Assembly: GCF_002395745.1 (NCBI RefSeq)
Contig: NZ_DGUN01000014.1
Span: 1 to 51,020, forward strand
Direction: 5' to 3'
DNA length: 51,020 nt
DNA from: Fibrobacter sp. UBA4309
GTDB taxonomy: Bacteria; Fibrobacterota; Fibrobacteria; Fibrobacterales; Fibrobacteraceae
Of this stretch, positions 8,338 through 16,189 are shown piece by piece. The notes beneath the pieces are model-generated. The model did not search any database and was not told the DNA's origin. It worked only from the letters and a program-made list of their open reading frames with translations. Both the position numbers and the translations under genes were made by a program. Position 1 is the stretch's first letter. Every line of letters starts with the position of its first letter.

Positions 8338-8547
8338 AGGTTCCCCGAAGAAATACAATTACAATAAATCTATTAACAATAGCAGGATAAATTTAATAAA
8401 TCACGGCCTGGATGTTGATAAGTTTGATGAAATAAAGTGTAAATTAAACCGTTGTAAACAAAAGGTTACACCGTGCGGCCCGCTTTGGCGGTGCTCCAGG
8501 CCCCCGTTTTTTTTATAAATGCAGATTTTTGCTAAATTTGGGGTATT
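8338..8547. other. AT-rich divergent intergenic region upstream of dnaA
   Basis: This 210-base region between divergent dnaA and the 8548 gene is AT-rich near dnaA. It contains one DnaA-box-like 9-mer, TGTTGATAA at 8413-8421, one mismatch from TGTGGATAA, and a weaker TTGTAAACA at about 8452. No cluster of strong boxes is visible. It probably holds the promoters of both genes. I do not claim it as oriC. Confidence 0.45.
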
Positions 8548-9126
8548 ATGGAATCCCTGAATTGGTATGGATATGTTGTATGGATGCCGGTCCTGTCTTG
8601 GATTGCGCTCTTCCTTTGGTTTTATCGTTACGCAACACCCCTTTATTTGAAAAAAATGGTGAGAAAAGGAAATAAATGGGCTGTTTTGCCTGATTTCGCT
8701 CAGAAAAACAAGTCTTTTTTCCCGAGAACGCGCCTGAAATGTTTTGTCTTCTCCCTGCTGGTGGCAATCCATACGGCATGCAGTGTCGCCTGGACGATGG
8801 ATGCCTTGCAGTATGGGGACCCGCTTTACGGGTTTGCTTCCGCCCTTGTTTTCCTGGTGTTCGCCCTGGTCCTGTACCGTGCCGCCGTGAAGAAAGGGAC
8901 CGCCATTTATCAGTCCGCCTATTTCTATGAATATCGTCGCGTGCGCTACGAGACCGAAAGGAAAGGTGCGTTCCAGAACGAGGTGGATGTCCACAACAGG
9001 ACTGTCTGGAGCTTTACCAGGAAATTGCGCAATGCGGAAACTCACCGCAGGCTTTGGAAATACGTGAATGCGATGGCGAAAACGAAAAAGGTTCCGCCGG
9101 ACATTTACGCGGAGACCATGTACTAG
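8548..9126 (+). CDS. uncharacterised membrane protein
   Basis: A 192-residue protein I do not recognise. Three hydrophobic spans are visible: about 8-27 (WMPVLSWIALFLWFYRY), 67-88 (CFVFSLLVAIHTACSVAW) and 97-115 (FASALVFLVFALVLY). A basic, Arg/Tyr-rich cytosolic-looking tail follows (about 118-192). The stop codon is directly followed by the ATG of the squalene/phytoene synthase gene, so co-translation and a shared role with that isoprenoid enzyme are likely. The start ATG is the first in frame, with GGGG six bases upstream. Confidence 0.75.
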   Translation: MESLNWYGYVVWMPVLSWIALFLWFYRYATPLYLKKMVRKGNKWAVLPDFAQKNKSFFPRTRLKCFVFSLLVAIHTACSVAWTMDALQYGDPLYGFASALVFLVFALVLYRAAVKKGTAIYQSAYFYEYRRVRYETERKGAFQNEVDVHNRTVWSFTRKLRNAETHRRLWKYVNAMAKTKKVPPDIYAETMY

Positions 9127-10236
9127 ATGGCGAATATCCTTGATTCCATAGGTATTGGTGAAAACGTCCTGGATGGGCGTGCGGCGTGGAAGTACGCCGA
9201 AGATATTCTATTGCAGGTTTCCAGGACTTTTGCGCTGAACATCAACGTACTCAAGGGGAAGCTCCACAGGAGTATCCTTCTTGCCTATCTGTACCTGCGT
9301 ATCGCCGATACGGTCGAGGATGATCCGGACATGAAGGCTTCGGAAAAGGAAACCGTGCTGGGACTTTTTGCCGAGATCTTCAAGACGGCGGAACTCCGGG
9401 AAGATGCCGTGATGGCTTTCGAAGCGGCGCTCCCAGAAAGCTGGCGCAAATCGGACCATCCCTACATGAACTTGTGCCTGCATACGCACGTGGTGGTCCC
9501 CCTGTTGAAGGAACTTCCCGAAAAGTATGCAGCCCCGGTCCGTGCGGTGACTATCGAGATGTGCCATGGCATGGCGAAGTTTGCGCTTCGGCAGGAAGCC
9601 GCCCTCAGTTCGGGATGGTTTACCCTAGAAAGCGTTGCCGACCTGGACGAATACTGCTACTACGTGGCGGGAATCGTGGGCAAGCTTTTGACGAACCTCT
9701 TTGCCGCCGATACGTGCCTGATCGGAGACGCCCGCAAGGCGGAAATGCAGAAACTCGACGTGAGTTTCGGCTTGGCTCTCCAGGTGGCGAACATCGTGAA
9801 GGACTGCGTGGAGGATTCCTCGCGCCGGGTATGCTTTGTGCCCGAGGAGATTTGCCGCCGGCACGGTTTTGCCCATTCGTACGAGATGTTCAATGTCCCG
9901 ATGGGCGTTGCCGACGAAGTGCGCGCGGATTTCAATTCCCGCCGAGCCGCGGTGATGGGGGAACTGGTCGCGAAGGCGTGGAAGCATTTGGATGACGCCA
10001 TCGCCTATACGAAACTGATTCCGGGAATCAAGATGCGCACGAGGCTGTTCTGCCTGTGGCCCCTGTTCATGGCTGCCGAGAACATGAAACTGATTGGCGA
10101 CGGTTCAAGCCTGTTCGCTTCGGAAAAGAAAGTGAAGATTACGCGTGATACCGTGAAGAAGATTATCAAGAGCACCACGGCGCATTTCTATTCGGACCGG
10201 TGGATTGAAAAGAATTATTCGAAACTAAGAAAGTGA
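9127..10236 (+). CDS. squalene/phytoene synthase-family prenyltransferase
   Basis: A 369-residue head-to-head prenyl synthase. The first aspartate-rich motif is DTVEDD (about 61-66), the second is DCVED (about 226-230) followed by SRRVCFVPEE, both in the usual positions for binding two isoprenyl diphosphates through Mg2+. The stretch VSRTFALNINVLKG near residue 30 matches the family's substrate-binding start. The C-terminus lacks an obvious membrane anchor. The product (squalene, phytoene or a shorter condensation product) cannot be told from sequence, and no cyclase or desaturase is nearby. It follows the membrane-protein gene with no gap and precedes lspA by 16 bases, so it is in a run with cell-envelope genes. 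Confidence 0.87.
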   Translation: MANILDSIGIGENVLDGRAAWKYAEDILLQVSRTFALNINVLKGKLHRSILLAYLYLRIADTVEDDPDMKASEKETVLGLFAEIFKTAELREDAVMAFEAALPESWRKSDHPYMNLCLHTHVVVPLLKELPEKYAAPVRAVTIEMCHGMAKFALRQEAALSSGWFTLESVADLDEYCYYVAGIVGKLLTNLFAADTCLIGDARKAEMQKLDVSFGLALQVANIVKDCVEDSSRRVCFVPEEICRRHGFAHSYEMFNVPMGVADEVRADFNSRRAAVMGELVAKAWKHLDDAIAYTKLIPGIKMRTRLFCLWPLFMAAENMKLIGDGSSLFASEKKVKITRDTVKKIIKSTTAHFYSDRWIEKNYSKLRK

Positions 10237-10252
10237 TTGAGGCTTCCTGAAC

Positions 10253-10891
10253 GTGAAAAAGTTTGATTTTATAAACAAGTGGCCGTTCCATGTTTTCGTG
10301 ATTGTTTTCAGCATTGTCGCTGACCAGTTGACGAAGCTTTGGGCAGTTGCCCGTTTTACCAATGAATCGGGAGCTCCGAATCACGAATACATCGATATTG
10401 TCGGTAGCCTGGTCCGCTTTGACCTGGTGTTCAACAAGGGGGCCGCGTTCAGCAGCCGCCCACAGGACTTGGCTCCGTTCCTGCCTCCGTGGCTTTTCTT
10501 CTTGTTGATTTCGATTGTTGCGACAGTTGTCCTCTTGTGGTTCTACAAGTCCATTGACAAGCGCGACTGGATGAGTCGCCTTGGTGTAGTGATGATTCTC
10601 GGTGGTGCCGTGGGCAATTTCATCGACCGCATGCGCCTCCAGATGGTGGTGGACTTTATCGACTGCGATTTCCCGGACTTCATCATGACCCGCTTCCCGA
10701 CGTTCAACGTGGCCGATTCCTTTGTGACGGTGGGTGTGGCGGTGGTCATCTTGTCGCCCGTGATACTGAAGAAAGTTCATAAGCAGATCAAGGAAGAGAA
10801 GGAAATAGAGAAGCAGAAACTTGCCGATTCCAGGACGCCCGAAGCAAAACCGGAATCGAATGAGTCTGAAGCAACCGAGCCGAAGGATTAG
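10253..10891 (+). CDS. lspA: lipoprotein signal peptidase (signal peptidase II)
   Basis: Aspartic protease of the inner membrane that removes signal peptides from diacylglyceryl-prolipoproteins. The 212-residue protein has four hydrophobic segments. Family motifs are present: FDLVFNKGAAF, GGAVGNFIDRM with one catalytic aspartate, and FPTFNVADSFVTVG with the other. It begins with GTG at 10253, with GAGG upstream. The C-terminus carries an extra charged tail of about 40 residues (KEEKEIEKQKLADSR and on) beyond the usual length of about 160-170. Several lipoproteins in this window would be substrates. The gene is two bases from the following pseudouridine synthase gene. Confidence 0.95.
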   Translation: MKKFDFINKWPFHVFVIVFSIVADQLTKLWAVARFTNESGAPNHEYIDIVGSLVRFDLVFNKGAAFSSRPQDLAPFLPPWLFFLLISIVATVVLLWFYKSIDKRDWMSRLGVVMILGGAVGNFIDRMRLQMVVDFIDCDFPDFIMTRFPTFNVADSFVTVGVAVVILSPVILKKVHKQIKEEKEIEKQKLADSRTPEAKPESNESEATEPKD

Positions 10892-10893
10892 GC

Positions 10894-12177
10894 ATGAATT
10901 ACATTGTTAAAGAACAGCATAACGGCGAGCGCATCGACAAGTTCCTTGTCGGCGTGATGGAAAACGTGTCGCGAACCGATGTGCAGAAATTGATTGCCGC
11001 AGGTGAGGTGAAGGTGGGCGGCGCTGCCGCCGCCAAGAATTTCCGTGTAGAGACCGGCATGGTCGTCGTCGTGGACAAACTTATCGAAAAGGAATCGAGT
11101 ACGCTTGAACCCGAGGATATCCCGCTCGACATCGTGTACGAGGACGACGATATCGTGGTCATCAACAAACCGCGCAACTTGGTGGTGCATCCGGGTAATG
11201 GCGTGAGCAAGGGTACGCTTGCCGCTGGCCTTCTGCACCATTTCAAGGACAACCTGTCGCAGGTGAACGGACCGCTTCGTCCGGGCATTGTCCACCGCCT
11301 GGACAAGGATACGCCGGGCCTCATGGTGGTGGCCAAGAACGATGCCGCCCATAGGCACTTGGCGCACCAGCTCGAAACGCGTACGCTGCACCGCACCTAC
11401 AACGCGCTTGTGTGGGGATGCCCGCGCGACTTGGAGGGCTGTATCGACGCGCCGATTGCGCGCAACCCGAAAAATCGTTTGAAGATGGCCGTGGTGAAGG
11501 GTGGCAAGGAAAGCCGTACGCACTATGTGGCAAAGCAGTTCTTCGCGATAGCTACATTGCTCGAACTTCAACTGGAATCGGGCCGTACGCACCAGATTCG
11601 CGTGCATAGCCGTTATACCGGCCATCCGGTGGTGGGCGATCCGCTTTACGATGGCCGCGAAGAAAGTTTGAACCGCGTTCCTCCCTTGATGAAGGATATT
11701 GCCGCGAAGGTGCTGGAGATGGCTCCCGCCCAGCTGTTGCAGGCGGTGAAGATTGAACTCGTGCACCCGACTACGGGAAAGAAGATGAAGTTCAAGGTCC
11801 CGATGGAAGAACCTTTTGCGAACGTGTTGAAGTTCTTGAAGAAGGAATGTCCGGCCTCGGCGCCCGTGTTCGACGAAGAGGAAGGCTTCCGCGATTTCGA
11901 TGCGGATATCCGTTTCGACGAAGGCTTCGATGATGAGGATGTCGATAGCGAAATGCTCGATGAATTCCAAGAAGGCGTATTCCCGGAACTGAAGGTCCGT
12001 AAGACCCGTGCCCAGCGCCATGCAGAAAAGGCGGCGACGGCCGCGCAGCGCAAGGCGAAGGCTGCCGAACGCAAGCTCATCAAGCAGATGAAGGCTGCCC
12101 GCAAGAGGGGAATTGCGACCGAGGACTTCGTGGAGCCCGGTTACGAACCGACGATAGACCCGGATTTGCTTGGATAG
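10894..12177 (+). CDS. RluD-like 23S rRNA pseudouridine synthase with C-terminal extension
   Basis: A 427-residue RluA/RluD-family enzyme isomerising uridine to pseudouridine in RNA. It has an N-terminal S4 RNA-binding domain (about 8-65: ERIDKFLVGVMENVSRTDVQKLIAAGEVKV), then the catalytic domain with HRLDKDTPGLMVVAK holding the active-site aspartate, and the late family motif LESGRTHQIRVHSRYTGHPVVGDPLY. After about residue 315 it continues for more than 100 residues in an acidic then lysine/arginine/alanine-rich tail, absent from standard RluD (about 326 residues) and probably an additional RNA-binding extension. lspA-rluD adjacency is common in bacteria. Confidence 0.9.
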   Translation: MNYIVKEQHNGERIDKFLVGVMENVSRTDVQKLIAAGEVKVGGAAAAKNFRVETGMVVVVDKLIEKESSTLEPEDIPLDIVYEDDDIVVINKPRNLVVHPGNGVSKGTLAAGLLHHFKDNLSQVNGPLRPGIVHRLDKDTPGLMVVAKNDAAHRHLAHQLETRTLHRTYNALVWGCPRDLEGCIDAPIARNPKNRLKMAVVKGGKESRTHYVAKQFFAIATLLELQLESGRTHQIRVHSRYTGHPVVGDPLYDGREESLNRVPPLMKDIAAKVLEMAPAQLLQAVKIELVHPTTGKKMKFKVPMEEPFANVLKFLKKECPASAPVFDEEEGFRDFDADIRFDEGFDDEDVDSEMLDEFQEGVFPELKVRKTRAQRHAEKAATAAQRKAKAAERKLIKQMKAARKRGIATEDFVEPGYEPTIDPDLLG

Positions 12178-12187
12178 ATGAAAGAGG

Positions 12188-12227
12188 TGTCATTCTGAGC
12201 GAAGCGCAGCGGAGTCGAAGAATCTAA
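12188..12227 (+). repeat. dispersed TCATTCTGAG...TCGAAGAATC element, copy 1
   Basis: TGTCATTCTGAGCGAAGCGC is followed by AGCGGAGTCGAAGAATCTAA. Related copies lie at 25611, 37847-37928 and 41955. It occupies the gap between the pseudouridine synthase and Mur ligase genes and forms part of the leader of the latter. Confidence 0.75.
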
Positions 12228-12249
12228 ATCATTTAAAAGAATTGAAAAT

Positions 12250-13674
12250 ATGGAATCTTACTTCTTTATCGGTGTTGCGGGTGTGGGCATGAGTGCCATC
12301 GCGCAGTATTTGGCGGGCAAGGGCGTCGCGGTGAGCGGGTCCGACCGTCAGTTCGGTGAATTCCTCTCGGGCAAGTGCGAAAAGCCGCTCGTGATGAGTC
12401 AGCTCGAGGATTGCGGAATCAAGTGCTTTGCGCAGGACGGCTCGGGCGTTGTCGCGGGCCTCTCTGCCGTGGTGGTGAGTACCGCCATCGAGGATACGAA
12501 TCCCGACTTGAAGCGTGCGAAGGAACTCGGCGTTCCGGTGATGCACCGAAGCGAGATGCTCGCGAAGATTTCTAAGGAAGCGAAGACGATTGCCGTGAGC
12601 GGTACGAGCGGTAAGTCCACCGTGACCGCGATGATTTACCACATCCTGGAATACGCCGGGTTGCAGCCCTCCGTGATGACGGGTGCCGGTCTCGTGAACT
12701 TGCAGAAGGAAGGCAAGATTGGCAACGCGGTGAGTGGCAAGGGCGAGTGGCTCGTGGTCGAAGCCGACGAGAGCGACGGAACGCTCGTGCGCTATGAACC
12801 GGAAATCGGCCTGATTCTGAATGTCGACAAGGACCACAAGGAAATGAGCGAACTGCAGGAAATCTTCCTCAAGTTCAGCCACAACATCCTTGACAATGGC
12901 AAGATTCTCATCGTGAACGACGCGCACCCGCTGGCAAAGAAGTTCAGCGCGGGCCGCGAATTCGATTTCGGGTTCGAGAATTACGTGGGCGTGCAGGGTA
13001 CGGACTTCAAGACCGCCGGAACGCACATCAAGTTCCGCGTGCGCCACAAGGCCGAACTCGTAAATTTCGAGGTGCCGCTTCCGGGCAAGCACAACATGGA
13101 AAACGCCCTCGCGGCGACCGCCGCCGCGCTTCGCGCCGGAGTGTCGCTCCACACCTGTGCCGACGCCCTCGCGACATTCCCGGGCGTTTTCCGCCGCCAC
13201 CAGATTCTGGGTACGTTCAATGGCGTGACTCTCGTCGACGACTTCGCACATAACCCGGCAAAGATTGCTGCAAGCATCAGGAGTGCGCAGGACTTTACCG
13301 AAGGCCGCGTGATTGCCTGGTTCCAGCCGCACGGCTTCGGGCCCACGCGCTTCTTGCGCAAGGACCTCGTGGAATTCATCGCGAAGACGCTCCGCCCGAA
13401 GGATTTCGACTTCGACCGCGAAAATGACGTGATGTTCTTCAGCGAGATTTACTATGCGGGCGGTACCGTCACGCGCGACATCAGTGCGGGCGACCTTGCC
13501 GACGACCTCTTGCTGAAGGGCTGCGAGGCCATCTACATCGAGAACCGCGACGAGTGCGCGAAGAAGATGGTGGAATACGCGCAGCCCGGCGATACAATCT
13601 TGTTGATGGGTGCACGCGACCCGAGCTTGGAAGGCTTTGCACGTCAAGTGAAAAGCCTTCTTGAAACGAAGTAA
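12250..13674 (+). CDS. Mur ligase-family protein (MurC/Mpl-like)
   Basis: A 474-residue UDP-N-acetylmuramate ligase family protein, joining L-Ala (MurC) or recycled tripeptide (Mpl) to UDP-MurNAc. It has an N-terminal Rossmann-like domain (FFIGVAGVGMSAIA at about 5-18 and GSDR), a P-loop VSGTSGKST (about 116-124), the central EADESDGTLVRYEP and ILNVDKDHKEM blocks, and the C-terminal domain with FRRHQILG, DDFAHNPAKIAAS and GARDPSLEGFA. The P-loop is GTSGKST where MurC/Mpl enzymes usually have GTHGKTT, an unusual change. Length fits MurC or Mpl; the adjacency of a GARDPS tail suggests Mpl/MurC rather than other Mur ligases. A 24-codon homologous tail relic lies just downstream. The ribosome-binding site is weak. 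Confidence 0.82.
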   Translation: MESYFFIGVAGVGMSAIAQYLAGKGVAVSGSDRQFGEFLSGKCEKPLVMSQLEDCGIKCFAQDGSGVVAGLSAVVVSTAIEDTNPDLKRAKELGVPVMHRSEMLAKISKEAKTIAVSGTSGKSTVTAMIYHILEYAGLQPSVMTGAGLVNLQKEGKIGNAVSGKGEWLVVEADESDGTLVRYEPEIGLILNVDKDHKEMSELQEIFLKFSHNILDNGKILIVNDAHPLAKKFSAGREFDFGFENYVGVQGTDFKTAGTHIKFRVRHKAELVNFEVPLPGKHNMENALAATAAALRAGVSLHTCADALATFPGVFRRHQILGTFNGVTLVDDFAHNPAKIAASIRSAQDFTEGRVIAWFQPHGFGPTRFLRKDLVEFIAKTLRPKDFDFDRENDVMFFSEIYYAGGTVTRDISAGDLADDLLLKGCEAIYIENRDECAKKMVEYAQPGDTILLMGARDPSLEGFARQVKSLLETK

Positions 13675-13699
13675 AGCGCCCGTCACCGTGAGCAATAAG

Positions 13700-13724
13700 C
13701 GCCTCGTATTAACGAGGCGTTTTT
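13700..13724 (+). terminator. rho-independent terminator after the Mur ligase gene
   Basis: Perfect 8-base stem CGCCTCGT / ACGAGGCG, loop ATTA, followed by TTTTT. It lies 25 bases after the Mur ligase stop. Confidence 0.85.
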
Positions 13725-13787
13725 GCGAGAGCGAGTGAGTTACCCGGAGGTCCTGTGCCCGATACGTCGAACGAGCGGTCACTTTGG

Positions 13788-13859
13788 GGCGCGAGGGATC
13801 CGAGCTTGCAGGCCTACGCGCAGAGCGTTCAGAAACTTCTCGAGTCTAGATCAGTTTAA
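13788..13859 (+). pseudogene. C-terminal relic of a second Mur ligase
   Basis: Reading GGC 13788 to TAA 13857 gives GARDPSLQAYAQSVQKLLES followed by RSV and a stop. The intact upstream gene ends GARDPSLEGFARQVKSLLET. The two tails share 11 of the first 20 residues, while many synonymous positions differ, so this is not a recent duplication. No frame continues the homology upstream of the GARD motif, leaving only a fragment, and it overlaps the last codons of the convergent GGDEF gene. It has no start codon or ribosome-binding site. It looks like the stump of a diverged Mur ligase allele or paralogue left after replacement. Confidence 0.7.
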
Positions 13860-14844
13860 AGCCGTCTTCGCCGCAATTCTTGCAGATGCGGTTCCTTCCG
13901 CTTTCCTTGGCGTAATAAAGCGCCTTGTCCGCCCTGTCTATCAGGGATTCCACGGTGTCGTTTTCGATACGTTCCGCATAGCCGATGCTGACCGTTACCT
14001 GCAAAATAGTCCCGTCGGCAAGGGATATGCTCATGTTTTCCATGTTGCGGTGTATGCGTTCCGCAATGATTTTCGCGTTCTCGTCTGTCGTGCCCGGTAG
14101 GAATACAGAAAATTCTTCACCACCGTAGCGGACGGGCATGTCCGAAGGCCTAAGGCTGCGGGTGAGCGTCTGTGCTACAGATATAAGCACCTGGTCGCCG
14201 GCGAGATGCCCGTAGGTGTCGTTCACCTGCTTGAAATGGTCTATATCGATCATGAACGCAATAAGCTTGAAATTCCCCATGTTGCTGCGGTGCATTTCGC
14301 GTGTGTACATGTCTTCTAGCCATCGACGGTTGTGAAGTCCCGTCATCGGGTCGATCTTTGCATTTTCTTCGATACAGCGGATATGATACTGCTCTTCGCA
14401 TACAATCATATTGTCCTTGCGGATGCGCTGGCTCAACATGAGTAAAAAGTTCAGGCAAAGCTCGTGCGAGACACGGACCATCGACAGCGCTGTATCTGCC
14501 GGGACATAGAGAACCTTGCTCTTTTCCTTGGCGACAATTTTTGCGCAGGGATAGGAATTGTCGAATACGGACATTTCACCGACACAATGGCCGGGCTCGA
14601 CCATGTGGGTGAATGTGACGTCTTTTTCCGATTCCACGATGACTTCGAGTAATCCGCTGATGAGGATGTACATCGCTTTCTTGCGGGTGGACAGGTCAAG
14701 GATAACCTCGTCCTTTTCATAGTTCTTGATTGTGCATTTCAGCAGAAAACCTGCGAGCTTTTCGAACTGTACATTCTTGAACAGTTCTATCTGGGAAAAT
14801 TCATTCCTGGAAATCGGCAAGGTTTCTGGACAATCGTAGCTCAT
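13846..14844 (-). CDS. cyclic-nucleotide-binding domain / diguanylate cyclase (GGDEF)
   Basis: A 332-residue cytoplasmic signalling protein. Residues about 20-140 form a cNMP-binding (Crp/PKA-type) beta-roll (VEPGHCVGEMSVFDNSYPCAKIVAKEKSKVLYV). Residues about 165-325 form a GGDEF domain. The active-site loop is RYGGEEFSVFLPG, intact for GTP condensation to c-di-GMP. A product-inhibition I-site, RPSD, lies exactly five residues before GGEEF. MIDIDHFKQVNDTYGH is the first metal-binding segment. No membrane span is seen. The ligand of the sensor domain is unknown, as the phosphate-binding arginine motif of cAMP-binding proteins is not evident. It is divergent from the adenosine deaminase-like gene. 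Confidence 0.9.
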   Translation of the reverse strand: MSYDCPETLPISRNEFSQIELFKNVQFEKLAGFLLKCTIKNYEKDEVILDLSTRKKAMYILISGLLEVIVESEKDVTFTHMVEPGHCVGEMSVFDNSYPCAKIVAKEKSKVLYVPADTALSMVRVSHELCLNFLLMLSQRIRKDNMIVCEEQYHIRCIEENAKIDPMTGLHNRRWLEDMYTREMHRSNMGNFKLIAFMIDIDHFKQVNDTYGHLAGDQVLISVAQTLTRSLRPSDMPVRYGGEEFSVFLPGTTDENAKIIAERIHRNMENMSISLADGTILQVTVSIGYAERIENDTVESLIDRADKALYYAKESGRNRICKNCGEDGFKLI

Positions 14845-14906
14845 ATTTGTATAATATATTCAAAATCGGCAAAAGACACCAATCCGTTTGCAAAAAGTAG
14901 GTAAAA

Positions 14907-16172
14907 GTGAAAAAAATCATACTGAAATCCGCCCTCTTGCCGGCTAAAGCCTCCGGCGCAGTCCGTGCCGATATCCTGATAGAAGGCTCCCGCTTTGCTC
15001 GGATTGGCGACAATTTGCCTGCCGGCGATGACGCCGAAGTCGTGGATTGCAGCCGCTTTGCCGTCTTACCGGCGTTCTACAATGGACACACTCATGCCGC
15101 CATGACTCTTCTTCGCGGATACGCCGATGACATGCCTCTCCAGAAATGGCTACAGGAATATATCTGGCCGTTCGAGGCGAAAATGACCGCGATGGATGTC
15201 GCCGTTGGGAGCAGGCTTGCGATTCTCGAGATGATCAAGTCGGGAACAGTCTTTTTTGCGGACATGTACTGGCATCGCGAAGAAACGATGAAGGCTGCCG
15301 AGGAAATGGGAGTCCGTGCGTCGATCGGCGTGACGTTTGCCGAGACTCTCATGTCGGCAGAAATGATCGAGAAAAACTTTGATTTCCTGGCGGCGCATAC
15401 GGGCGAGTCGGAACGGGTTCGCCTTGCGGTGATGCCGCATTCCGTCTATACGGTGGGGGAATCCCTTTTCAGGCGCTGTGCCGAGTTTGCCCGTGCAGAA
15501 AAATTTTTGTTCCATACGCACCTTTCCGAAACGAAAAGGGAAGTGGAAGATTGCCAGAAACAGTACGGGTGCAGTCCGGTACGCCTCTTGAAACGTGCGG
15601 GGGCGCTTGACGGAAACCTGGTCGCGGCGCATTGCGTCCATTTTTCCGATGACGACATGAAAGCCTTCGTGGATTCGGGCGCCACAGCCGTTCTGAATCC
15701 GTGCTCCAATCTCAAGCTGTCTAGCGGGATTCCGCCGATCCATGCGATGCTCGCGGGCGGGATGCGTTTGGCTCTGGGGACCGACGGGGCTTCTTCGAAC
15801 AACAATCTCGACATGCACGAAGAAATGAAATTGGCGGCTCTGCTTGCCAAGGTGGGCGGGACGGCGGAAACCCTGCCGGCGTTCGATGCACTAAGGATGG
15901 CTTCGGTGAATGTCGCGCGCGCCTACGGGATTCCCGATGCCGGAGAAATCAAGGAAGGCGCCTTGGCGGACTGCCTCCTGGTTCGCCTGGATAATGAACG
16001 CATGGTCCCTGCGCACGATGTCGTGAGCAATTGGGTCTATGCGGCGGATTCGGGCTGCATTGATTCGGTTATCTGTAACGGGCGCTTCTTGATGCGCCAT
16101 CGCCATGTGGACGGTGAAGAAGATATCTTGAATGAGGCGCAGGCTTGCGCAAAGAGGCTTGCTGGCCGGTAG
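14907..16172 (+). CDS. mtaD: 5-methylthioadenosine/S-adenosylhomocysteine deaminase family amidohydrolase
   Basis: A 421-residue metal-dependent amidohydrolase of the MtaD/TrzN-like subgroup, deaminating MTA, SAH or a related purine. It contains the full metal-binding set: NGHTHAA (about 58-64), HTHLSETKREVED (about 206-218), AHCVHF (about 237-242) and GTDGASSNNNLDMHEEM (about 291-307). RGYADDMPLQKWLQEYIWPFE is the family's substrate-lid segment. It starts with GTG 14907, preceded by AGTAGG, divergent from the GGDEF gene across 62 bases. It ends 17 bases from the convergent cvpA-like gene. Exact substrate is inferred from the family only. Confidence 0.85.
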   Translation: MKKIILKSALLPAKASGAVRADILIEGSRFARIGDNLPAGDDAEVVDCSRFAVLPAFYNGHTHAAMTLLRGYADDMPLQKWLQEYIWPFEAKMTAMDVAVGSRLAILEMIKSGTVFFADMYWHREETMKAAEEMGVRASIGVTFAETLMSAEMIEKNFDFLAAHTGESERVRLAVMPHSVYTVGESLFRRCAEFARAEKFLFHTHLSETKREVEDCQKQYGCSPVRLLKRAGALDGNLVAAHCVHFSDDDMKAFVDSGATAVLNPCSNLKLSSGIPPIHAMLAGGMRLALGTDGASSNNNLDMHEEMKLAALLAKVGGTAETLPAFDALRMASVNVARAYGIPDAGEIKEGALADCLLVRLDNERMVPAHDVVSNWVYAADSGCIDSVICNGRFLMRHRHVDGEEDILNEAQACAKRLAGR

Positions 16173-16189
16173 ATAACGAACGCCTACGG

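Noticed and set aside
8338..8547. oriC upstream of dnaA
   Set aside because: Only one weak and one very weak DnaA-box-like site, no clear AT-rich unwinding repeats, so not claimed.
13723..14100. + strand open frame at 13723-14100
   Set aside because: Antisense to the well-supported GGDEF gene; only the short Mur ligase tail at 13788 in another frame has homology.
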